Position numbers and translations under genes: made by a program. From contig NZ_CP166871.1 in assembly GCF_041379045.1 (NCBI RefSeq), positions 1,054,001 through 1,118,000 of the forward strand: a DNA stretch of 64,000 nt, given 5' to 3'. Positions 9,322 to 16,582 of the stretch are shown piece by piece. How positions within the stretch are numbered: position 1 is the stretch's first letter; every line of letters starts with the position of its first letter. The notes below the pieces were generated by a model that was given only the letters and a program-made list of their open reading frames with translations, was not told the origin of the DNA and did no database searches. Origin of the DNA: Thalassotalea ponticola (lineage in GTDB: Bacteria; Pseudomonadota; Gammaproteobacteria; Enterobacterales; Alteromonadaceae).

Positions 9322-12300
9322 ATGAAACAATTACTGCGCATAACAGGTTATTTGCCGTACATGGTAATGGTTTTTATTAACGCATTTGTTGATCTTGGCC
9401 ACAAAATAGTGGTCCAAAACAGTGTGTTCAAGCTGTATGATGGCAATACGCAAATCGTGCTTACAGCTATATTGAATGCATTGATACTGCTGCCATTTAT
9501 CTTGTTATTTACCGTCTCAGGACATTTGGGCGATAAGTATCCTAAACCACACATTATGCGTATTAGTGCCATCGTTGCAGTTGTTGCAACTAGTGTTATC
9601 ACCCTGTGTTACTATCAAGGTTGGTTCGAGGCTGCGTTTGTTATGACCTTAGCCATGGGAATTCAATCGGCAATTTATTCGCCGGCAAAATACGGCTATT
9701 TAAAAGAGCTCATCGGCATTGAAAACTTAGCCAAAGGCAACGCCAGCGTTCAAGCTGTAACCATTGTTGCCATCCTTGGCGGGACATTTGTCTTTTCTGC
9801 ATTTTTTGAAATGCTGGTACCAGAAATACGCCCGTTAACGCCACAGACAATCTTGCCATCAATGGTTGTTATCGGTTGGGTGTTTGTCGCGTTGTCATTG
9901 ATTGAGTGGTATTACGCTAGTAAATTACCCCATACCAAAGACAAAGATCCGTCCAAACAGTTGGTCTTTTCCCGCTATATCCGTGCCAGCTATTTAAAAC
10001 AAAACCTTAAAAGTATTTGGTCCAATCGGGTTATTTGGTTAGCCATTGTTGGTTTATCCATGTTTTGGTCGGTGTCGCAAGTGATGTTGGCTACATTCCC
10101 CTCGTTTGCAAAAGAGGTACTCGCTTCGGACAATGCGCTGATAGTACAAGGCATTATGGCATGTACGGGTATTGGTATTATTATTGGCTCAATCATTGCT
10201 GCTAAAGCGTCAGAACACCACATTGAATTAGGCTTAATACCTCTATCTGCGATAACCTTTAGTGGCTGTTTAATTACCATCGCTCAATTGGACTCGGCGT
10301 ACGCCATGGCTGTGTTATTCTTAATTGCCGGTATTAGCGGAGGGGTGTTCATCGTCCCGTTAAACTCGCTGATTCAATATCACGCCAAAGACGATCAATT
10401 GTCTACCGTACTGGCAGGCAATAACTGGATCCAGAATGTGTGCATGTTAACGGCGCTTATCATTACCATTTTATTAGTTAATTGGGGGATTCAAGCCGTT
10501 GGTGTATTTAAAGCGCTGTTTGTTATTGCTCTGATTGGCAGTCTATACACTATTTGGCAACTTCCTCATTCGTTGGTACGGATTATCGCCAGCTTTATTA
10601 TGCGCCGCCGATATAAGCTTGACGTGGTTGGTTTTGACCATCTACCGACGCAAGGCGGTGTACTGTTGTTGGGCAATCATATCAGCTGGATCGATGGCCT
10701 ATTGGTACAAATGGCCTGTCCGCGCAAAGTGCGCTTTGTGATGTTGCGCAGTATTTATCAACGCTGGTATTTGCGCCCGTTAATGGATTTGTTTGGCGTG
10801 ATCCCGATCAGTCGTGGCAACTCAAAGGACTCGCTTGCCGCCGTTAACAAAGCCCTTAAAGCGGGACATGTCGTGTGTTTATTTCCCGAAGGGGCTATTT
10901 CGCGCACGGGGCATCTAGGTGTGTTTCGCACCGGCTTTGAACGCGTTGTTGATGGTGTTGAAGGCTGTATTGTGCCATTTTATTTACACGGCCTTTGGGG
11001 CTCTCGTTTATCGCGTTCATACAGCGAAAGATTGCGTGAAAACACGGCATCAAGTTGGCGACGAGAGGTGGTCATTGCCTTTGGCAAACCATTGCCAATG
11101 GAGACTGATGCCCAACAACTTAAGCAATATATCTTTGCCTTGGCCGATGATGCCATTGATCACCAAAGCCAGACTAGCGAACCGTTGATCTCCAGTCTGA
11201 TTAATAATGCCAAACGCCGGTTGACATCAGCGGCGATGATAGATCAGCAAACGACGATAAGCTACAGTCAAATGATCAGCTCAGCTTGTGTGTTGGCAAG
11301 GCAACTGCCTGAGCCAAAAACGGAGCAGCACATCGCCATCCTGTTGGAGTTAAACGCCGATAGCATATTGGCTAATCTCGCGGTCTTAGCCAACGGACAA
11401 GCGGTGGTTAACTTAGATCAGCATCAGAGTAGTGAAACACTTTTGGCGCAGTGTAAGGCGGCGAGTGTTGATACGGTGATCACCAGTAAAGCGCTTGCCC
11501 ACAAGCTAGTTAGCGAGACCCAGCCAATACGTAGCGACAATGATATTAGGGTGTTATACATCGAACAGTTACACTCTGGTGTCTCTGCCTGGCGCGTTTG
11601 GCTGTCGACAATGGCTTTGCGCGTTTTGCCTTCAAGTTTGTGTAATAGACTTCTGACTCATCAGGTGAGTATCGACAGCGCCGCGTGCATAGTGTTCCCC
11701 TCATCTACCGCTAACAGCCAACAGGGCGTTGCGAACAGCAACTTAACTGGGGTAGTGCTCAGTCATCGCAATATTGGCCGCAATATCCGTCAAATCAGTG
11801 ATGTTGTATGCGTTCGCGATGGCGATGCGATGATGGCATCAGTGCCGATGTCGCAAGCGCTGGGATTCATCGCTACCAATATGTTAGCACTAATTGAAGG
11901 CATCCCTTTGGTGTTTACTCCAGATGGTGATGATGTGTTGAGCTTAGCAAACGCGATTGCTCGTAATCGAGTGACTATGTTGTATTGCAATTTAGAGCAG
12001 CTTCGCGCGTTAACCACCAACGAAGAAGTAAAGCCGTTGATGTTACAGTCATTGAGGTTCATTGCAACGGGTAGTGCAGGCTTGACACAAGCACAATGGC
12101 AACAGTTGCGCCAGCAGTTTAGCGATAAGTTTAAACTCGATATTTATCAAGGCTACGGGGTTAGTGAAGTGACGCCGGTAGCCAGTTTAAACATTGCCGA
12201 TAAAATTGATTTATCCGACATGCAAGTACAAGTAGGCAGTAAACCAGGCAGTGTTGGTATGCCATTACCTGGTTGTGCTTTTCGCATTGTCGATCCTCAG

Positions 12301-12489
12301 ACGATGGCGCCATTAGCAACGGGTGATATCGGTCGAGTGTTACTGGCATCGGGTAAAATGATGCTAGGCTATGTCAATGCACCGCAACAAACTGCTGATG
12401 CCTTTGTTGAACTTGACGGGCGTCGCTGGTTTAAAACGGGTGATACGGGTTCACTTGATGCGGATGGCTTTTTAACACTGAGTGAGTAA
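9322..12489 (+). CDS. MFS-PlsC-AMP ligase fusion (LplT/Aas-like), ligase part degenerate and short
   Basis: This 1055-residue fusion resembles LplT joined to Aas, which import lyso-phosphatidylethanolamine and re-acylate it at the inner membrane. Residues 1-415 are an MFS transporter with about 12 helices. A PlsC acyltransferase follows with the H-X4-D motif at His453-Asp458 (NHISWID) and FPEGAISRTG. From about residue 640 there is an acyl-ACP/CoA synthetase-like domain. This last domain is odd. Its phosphate-binding loop, normally S-G-S-x-G-x-P-K-G, reads as a Ser/Asn-rich stretch (PSSTANSQQGVANSNLTGV) without the lysine. The protein also stops right after KTGDTGSLDADGFLTL, so the C-terminal subdomain with the catalytic lysine is missing. 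Transport and acyl transfer look intact; adenylation probably is not. Confidence 0.88.
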   Translation: MKQLLRITGYLPYMVMVFINAFVDLGHKIVVQNSVFKLYDGNTQIVLTAILNALILLPFILLFTVSGHLGDKYPKPHIMRISAIVAVVATSVITLCYYQGWFEAAFVMTLAMGIQSAIYSPAKYGYLKELIGIENLAKGNASVQAVTIVAILGGTFVFSAFFEMLVPEIRPLTPQTILPSMVVIGWVFVALSLIEWYYASKLPHTKDKDPSKQLVFSRYIRASYLKQNLKSIWSNRVIWLAIVGLSMFWSVSQVMLATFPSFAKEVLASDNALIVQGIMACTGIGIIIGSIIAAKASEHHIELGLIPLSAITFSGCLITIAQLDSAYAMAVLFLIAGISGGVFIVPLNSLIQYHAKDDQLSTVLAGNNWIQNVCMLTALIITILLVNWGIQAVGVFKALFVIALIGSLYTIWQLPHSLVRIIASFIMRRRYKLDVVGFDHLPTQGGVLLLGNHISWIDGLLVQMACPRKVRFVMLRSIYQRWYLRPLMDLFGVIPISRGNSKDSLAAVNKALKAGHVVCLFPEGAISRTGHLGVFRTGFERVVDGVEGCIVPFYLHGLWGSRLSRSYSERLRENTASSWRREVVIAFGKPLPMETDAQQLKQYIFALADDAIDHQSQTSEPLISSLINNAKRRLTSAAMIDQQTTISYSQMISSACVLARQLPEPKTEQHIAILLELNADSILANLAVLANGQAVVNLDQHQSSETLLAQCKAASVDTVITSKALAHKLVSETQPIRSDNDIRVLYIEQLHSGVSAWRVWLSTMALRVLPSSLCNRLLTHQVSIDSAACIVFPSSTANSQQGVANSNLTGVVLSHRNIGRNIRQISDVVCVRDGDAMMASVPMSQALGFIATNMLALIEGIPLVFTPDGDDVLSLANAIARNRVTMLYCNLEQLRALTTNEEVKPLMLQSLRFIATGSAGLTQAQWQQLRQQFSDKFKLDIYQGYGVSEVTPVASLNIADKIDLSDMQVQVGSKPGSVGMPLPGCAFRIVDPQTMAPLATGDIGRVLLASGKMMLGYVNAPQQTADAFVELDGRRWFKTGDTGSLDADGFLTLSE

Positions 12490-12541
12490 GCCAGAGCTTC
12501 TGGTGTTGCGCTGCGAGAGCGAATGTCTGATGTGGACACAA

Positions 12542-12569
12542 AAAAACGCCTGCAAAAGCAGGCGTTTTT
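12542..12569. terminator. Bidirectional terminator between the Aas-like gene and the M3 peptidase gene
   Basis: A 12-bp perfect stem (AAAAACGCCTGC at 12542-12553, GCAGGCGTTTTT at 12558-12569) has a 4-nt AAAA loop. A- and T-runs on both sides serve the two convergent genes. Confidence 0.92.
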
Positions 12570-12590
12570 GTTCATCGATAGTACGCGTTG

Positions 12591-14750
12591 TTATTTAGCT
12601 AATAAACCGCGACGCTCGAGTAAGTGATCCGGATTTGGTTCTTGACCGCGGAAGCGTTTATACATTTCCATCGGATCTTCGGTTCCGCCACTTTCTAGTA
12701 CGTTTTCTCGGTAACTTGTCGCCACGTCTTGGTTAAAGATACCTTTGTCTTTAAATACTTCCCATGTATCGGCATCAAAGATATTTGACCAAATGTAGCC
12801 GTAGTAACCCGACGAATAACCGCCTGAGAAAATATGGGCAAAATAGGTTGAGCGGTAGCGCGGTGCAATTTGCTCAATTAAGCCAATTTCTTCCATCGCT
12901 GCTTGTTCAAACGCGTCCGCATCTTGTAACTCAGCCGTTTCAAGAGTGTGCCACTTAAGATCGAGAAGTGCTGCTGCCATGTATTCCGTGGTCGCAAAAC
13001 CTTGATTAAACTTACCGGAGTCTTGGATCTTTTTAACAAGTTCTGCTGGGATCACTTCACCGGTTTTGTAGTGTTTAGCAAATTGTTTCAACACTTGTGG
13101 CTCGGTCATCCAGTTTTCCATAACTTGCGACGGGTACTCTACGTAGTCGCGAGGTAGTGAAGTACCGGTTAATGAGCGGTAGTAACCGTCAGATAGCAAG
13201 CCTTGAATAGCGTGACCAAATTCGTGGAACAAGGTTGATGCTTGGTCGAAGGTAAGCAGTACTGGCTCATCACCAACTGGAGCAGGGTAGTTTAATACGT
13301 TGTAGATCACCGGCTTTTCATTCTCGCCGTACATTTTGTATTGCTTTTGGAATGAGCTCATCCACGCACCGCCGCGTTTTGACGGACGCACGTAAAAGTC
13401 AGTCATGTAAACACCAATGCTTGAACCGTCTTTGTCGAACACTTCATAGGTGGTCACATCTGGGTGATATTTTGGTAAGTCATCGCGTTGTTTGAAGGTA
13501 ACGCCCCAAAGTTGCTCTGCGGTGTAGAACACGCCCTGCATGGTGTTATTTAGTTCAAAATACGGCTTAGTGATTGACTCATCAAGGTCGTATTTTGCTT
13601 TGCGTACTTTCTCTGAGTAGTACCACCAATCCCACGCTTTAATTTCGCCTTTAAACCCTTCGCTTTCAGCGTAGGCTTGCATATCGGCAACTTCTTGTTT
13701 GGCGCGTTCTAACGACGGACCCCAAACGCGGTTTAATAACTGGTATGCGTTTTCCGGCGTTTTTGCCATGTTGTTTTCTAACACGTAATGGGCGTGGGTT
13801 TTGTACCCTAGCAATTGTGCACGTTGGTAGCGAAGCGAGGCCATTTCAGAGGCGATAGCTTTGTTGTCATTGGCGTTGTCATTATCACCGCGGTGTGTGT
13901 AGGCGTGAAACATCTGCTTGCGCAATTCGCGGTTGGTTGAGTAGGTTAAAAACGGGTAAAAGCTCGGGCGATGAGTGGTAAATACCCACTTGCCGTCATG
14001 GCCGCGCTCTTTAGCCGTAGCCGCTGCCGCCGCAATGATTGACTCTGGTAAACCATCTAGATCGTTTTTGTCATCAATAACCAATTCAAACGCATTGGTT
14101 TCCGCTAATAAGTTTTCGCCAAACTCAATAGACAGCTTGGAAATTTTCTTATTCAATTCACGAAGCTTAGTTTTGTCTTGTTCATTTAAGTTGGCACCGG
14201 CGCGAACAAACCCCTTGTATGCGTTTTCAAGTAGTGTGTTTTGTTCGGTATTCAAGTTTAACGCGTCTTTTTGCTCATATACCGCTTTTACGCGCTTGAA
14301 CAGTTTTTCATTTAAGTAAACATCGTCAGCCATCGCCGATAATTTTGGCGAATACTCTTTCGAAATGGCTTGCATTTCAGGCGTAGACATAGAGCCGATC
14401 AAACCGTAAAAGGTATTAGTTACCTTGGTTAGTAAGTCGCCTGACATTTCCATTGCTTCAATGGTGTTCTCAAACGTTGGCTTCGCCTTGTTGTTAGCAA
14501 TCGCTTCAATGGCCGCAATTTGCTCTTCCATCGCGCGGTCAAATGCTGGACGATAGTGAGCGATTTTGATTTTTTCGAACGGTGGAACTTTGTATGGAGT
14601 TGTGTAGTCGCTAAAAAATGGATTTTGCATGGTAGCGTCGGCGTCGCTTACTACTGTGGCGACTTGATTTGAATTTACGTCGTTGTTATTGGCATTACAG
14701 CCTGCTAAAGCAACAGCCAGAGCGATAGGCGTCAAGATACGTGCTTTCAT
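12591..14750 (-). CDS. M3-family lipoprotein peptidase (Dcp-like peptidyl-dipeptidase/oligopeptidase)
   Basis: This zinc metallopeptidase has 719 residues. It begins with a lipoprotein signal peptide ending in LAGC (Cys18), so it should be membrane-anchored and face the periplasm, unlike cytoplasmic E. coli Dcp. The catalytic motif HEFGHAIQGLL lies near residue 508, followed by the family's downstream glutamate region and substrate-binding Tyr/Gly-rich motifs (SGGYSSGYYGYIWS) near residue 645. The length is usual for Dcp/OpdA relatives. The likely role is breakdown of short peptides for nutrition or periplasmic turnover. The gene is alone on its strand; a 374-bp region lies upstream. Confidence 0.9.
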   Translation of the reverse strand: MKARILTPIALAVALAGCNANNNDVNSNQVATVVSDADATMQNPFFSDYTTPYKVPPFEKIKIAHYRPAFDRAMEEQIAAIEAIANNKAKPTFENTIEAMEMSGDLLTKVTNTFYGLIGSMSTPEMQAISKEYSPKLSAMADDVYLNEKLFKRVKAVYEQKDALNLNTEQNTLLENAYKGFVRAGANLNEQDKTKLRELNKKISKLSIEFGENLLAETNAFELVIDDKNDLDGLPESIIAAAAATAKERGHDGKWVFTTHRPSFYPFLTYSTNRELRKQMFHAYTHRGDNDNANDNKAIASEMASLRYQRAQLLGYKTHAHYVLENNMAKTPENAYQLLNRVWGPSLERAKQEVADMQAYAESEGFKGEIKAWDWWYYSEKVRKAKYDLDESITKPYFELNNTMQGVFYTAEQLWGVTFKQRDDLPKYHPDVTTYEVFDKDGSSIGVYMTDFYVRPSKRGGAWMSSFQKQYKMYGENEKPVIYNVLNYPAPVGDEPVLLTFDQASTLFHEFGHAIQGLLSDGYYRSLTGTSLPRDYVEYPSQVMENWMTEPQVLKQFAKHYKTGEVIPAELVKKIQDSGKFNQGFATTEYMAAALLDLKWHTLETAELQDADAFEQAAMEEIGLIEQIAPRYRSTYFAHIFSGGYSSGYYGYIWSNIFDADTWEVFKDKGIFNQDVATSYRENVLESGGTEDPMEMYKRFRGQEPNPDHLLERRGLLAK

Positions 14751-15124
14751 TTAAACTCCCCTATTAGGTTTTTGATTTCAGCGCAATAAATTTATGATAA
14801 ACGTCTTATTTATTATATGGTTATCGTAAAGGTTTGCCACTTTATAAGCGTTGGTCACCCCATTTATACGCGGATAAATAATTTTAAGCGCACTCGTTTT
14901 ATAACAAAGTAGGCGATAAGTAAATGATTTTCGTTGAATTAGCTAAGCTAAATTGTTAGCAAATGCGACACAACTAACAGACCCGAAGCAGATGTGTTGC
15001 TTATTGTTCAGGTAAACTTTAGCTCAAACTCGAGCTTGCCCTAGTGATCGTGGTAACAGATAATTAGGTACACGCCTGTTGGCGTCAGCGCCTAATTCAA
15101 AATGGTATCCACAGAGGCTTATGT
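14751..15124. other. 374-bp intergenic region between divergent genes, no gene seen
   Basis: The region separates the M3 peptidase gene (minus) from the cupin gene (plus) and must hold both promoters. It is AT-rich near the peptidase start. I see no convincing open frame, hairpin terminator or strong inverted repeat in it. Confidence 0.5.
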
Positions 15125-15778
15125 ATGTCGCTTAACTTAGATAGAACACAACGCTTGGTGATTAACACCGAGCACATGGATTGGCAACACTCACCCAGCC
15201 CTGGGGTGTGGCGCAAAAAATTAGAGCGAGAAGAGCAAGAATCGGGTTTGACCACCAGTATTGTTCGCTACGATGCACATGCTAGTTTTAGTCAACATCA
15301 TCACCCTGGTGGTGAAGAGATTTTAGTACTCGACGGTGTGTTTGAAGACGAGCACGGCCAGTATCCCGCGGGAAGTTACTTTCGCAACCCGCCAGGTACT
15401 AAGCACAGCCCTGCGAGCCAGCAAGGCTGTCAGCTATTTGTTAAATTAAATCAGTTTCAATCGGGCGATGATATACCGGTCAATATCAATACAAGAACAC
15501 AGCCCTGGTTACCGGGACGCGTACCAGGCCTAACGGTTATGCTTTTGCATTCATTTGCAACCGAGCACACCGCATTGGTACGCTGGCAACCCGGAACCTA
15601 TTTCCTTGAACACGTGCACCCTGGTGGGGAAGAAATCTTGGTGTTAGATGGCGTGTTTGAGGATGAATACGGTCAATATCCCAAGGGCACTTGGATACGC
15701 TCACCTCATTTTTCAAAGCACACGCCGTTCAGTGAGCAAGGTTGTACTTTGTTTGTTAAAACCGGCTATATGCGCTAA
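15125..15778 (+). CDS. Tandem cupin protein (ChrR-like cupin, two copies)
   Basis: This soluble protein of 217 residues is built from two near-duplicate cupin domains. Each carries the metal-binding core H-P-G-G-E-E-I-L-V-L-D-G-V-F-E-D-E, near residues 60-76 and 164-180, followed by GQYP and a second histidine motif (KHSP, then KHTP). The match between the halves is close in DNA as well, which points to a fairly recent internal duplication. Single cupins of this type form the C-terminal domain of ChrR anti-sigma factors, but the zinc-binding N-terminal anti-sigma part is absent and no sigma gene is adjacent. A metal-dependent role in oxidative stress is plausible but unproven. Confidence 0.82.
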   Translation: MSLNLDRTQRLVINTEHMDWQHSPSPGVWRKKLEREEQESGLTTSIVRYDAHASFSQHHHPGGEEILVLDGVFEDEHGQYPAGSYFRNPPGTKHSPASQQGCQLFVKLNQFQSGDDIPVNINTRTQPWLPGRVPGLTVMLLHSFATEHTALVRWQPGTYFLEHVHPGGEEILVLDGVFEDEYGQYPKGTWIRSPHFSKHTPFSEQGCTLFVKTGYMR

Positions 15779-15859
15779 TCACTCAGCGAGGTGAAGCGGC
15801 GAATTGACATCGGCCAAGCCAAAGGGTAGGGCTGAGCCCTAGCAATAGCCGGCAAAGCA

Positions 15860-16126
15860 CTATTTATTGACATTGCTCTGCTTGGCCTCGCTCTGCGCGG
15901 CGTTAGACCTGTTCTCTTTGGTGACTAATAAAAACGTTAAATACATCTTTGTTGGCAGGGAAAAGATAAGTCCTGCTGCCATGCAAGCACCGCCTAGAAT
16001 CAGACCGTTAATGCCCAAGCGCGTCGGCAAGTCACTATAGCTCAATATATAGTGACCGACGAGTAGCAATAGTAAGCCAATGACAATGCTAATTTTCAAA
16101 TATCGAATTTGCGTTTTCTCATCCAT
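15860..16126 (-). CDS. Small membrane protein, function unknown
   Basis: About 88 residues are predicted, starting at MDEKTQIRYL; an in-frame ATG at 16147 would add seven. Two hydrophobic helices (ISIVIGLLLLLVGHYIL and LILGGACMAAGLIFSL) are joined by a short loop, and the C-terminal tail is polar, rich in Asn, Ser, Ala and Lys. I recognise no family. A GGTG about 5 nt before ATG 16126 is the only ribosome-binding hint. It is transcribed away from the pst operon, and its upstream side faces the distal Pho box. Confidence 0.6.
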   Translation of the reverse strand: MDEKTQIRYLKISIVIGLLLLLVGHYILSYSDLPTRLGINGLILGGACMAAGLIFSLPTKMYLTFLLVTKENRSNAAQSEAKQSNVNK

Positions 16127-16248
16127 AACACCGTTATCATAACGCATTACAGACTGCGATGAAATCTAGTCATGGTAGATTTCAATCAGGTGTTTCCTGG
16201 CGTGACTTTTTCAGCACATAACATCAGAGCCCTGTAAAATTCATAAAA

Positions 16249-16281
16249 GTGTCAATAAACTGTCATATAACCACGTTATCT
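16249..16281 (+). promoter_or_regulatory. Distal Pho box with possible -10 element
   Basis: Two 7-bp direct repeats, GTGTCAA (16249-16255) and CTGTCAT (16260-16266), are separated by a 4-bp A/T spacer. This gives the 11-bp period of the PhoB-binding consensus CTGTCAT-A(A/T)A(A/T)-CTGTCAT. A TTATCT at 16276-16281, 9 bp further on, could be the -10 of a PhoB-dependent promoter. It sits about 317 bp before pstC, far from the main promoter. Confidence 0.6.
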
Positions 16282-16506
16282 TTGTGTGTTAATGGCTTGT
16301 AAATTGAGCGCAAGCAGTTTTTTGTTGGGTTAGGTCATGCACAGTCAGTGTAACCATGCTATCTACAGCATTGCAGTGCAAGTTCGTTCCGTGAATCCAT
16401 ATGCTCGCTGAAATAAGTTTAAGGCATTGTTTATAAGCTGTTTTTGTAAAAGTAAATACTCTAATGGGTAGGGTCTGACGCGCTTTTTTTTTCGAATATT
16501 TCGGAT

Positions 16507-16540
16507 GTGTAACAAAACTGTCATATTTCTTACTTATAAT
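16507..16540 (+). promoter_or_regulatory. PhoB-dependent promoter of the pst operon (Pho box plus -10)
   Basis: The repeats GTGTAAC (16507-16513) and CTGTCAT (16518-16524), spaced by AAAA, form a Pho box. A perfect TATAAT follows at 16535-16540, 10 bp after the box. In E. coli the Pho box replaces the -35 element at this distance. Transcription should start near 16547, leaving a leader of about 36 nt before pstC. The promoter implies induction at phosphate limitation; phoB and phoR are not in the window. Confidence 0.88.
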
Positions 16541-16582
16541 CGCCACAGCTAATAATTTTACTCAGCATTAAAAGGTTGTTCT

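Noticed and set aside
9178..9330. N-terminal extension of the XRE regulator
   Set aside because: It would overlap the start of the divergent gene and the palindromic operator; the protein aligns with HTH regulators only from MSQTSVLL onward.
12490..12541. Frameshift explanation for the short Aas-like ligase domain
   Set aside because: I read the other two frames after the stop; neither encodes the expected G-R-x-x-R-F-x-K-I-G-G-E continuation before the terminator.
16484..16492. Run of nine T residues as a terminator for a small RNA in the pst leader
   Set aside because: No stable stem ends directly before it; it was kept only as a remark in the finding on the distal Pho box.
16289..16546. 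Minus-strand open frame of 85 codons in the pst upstream region
   Set aside because: It covers the Pho-box promoter, lacks a ribosome-binding site and has no protein-like features; judged a chance frame.
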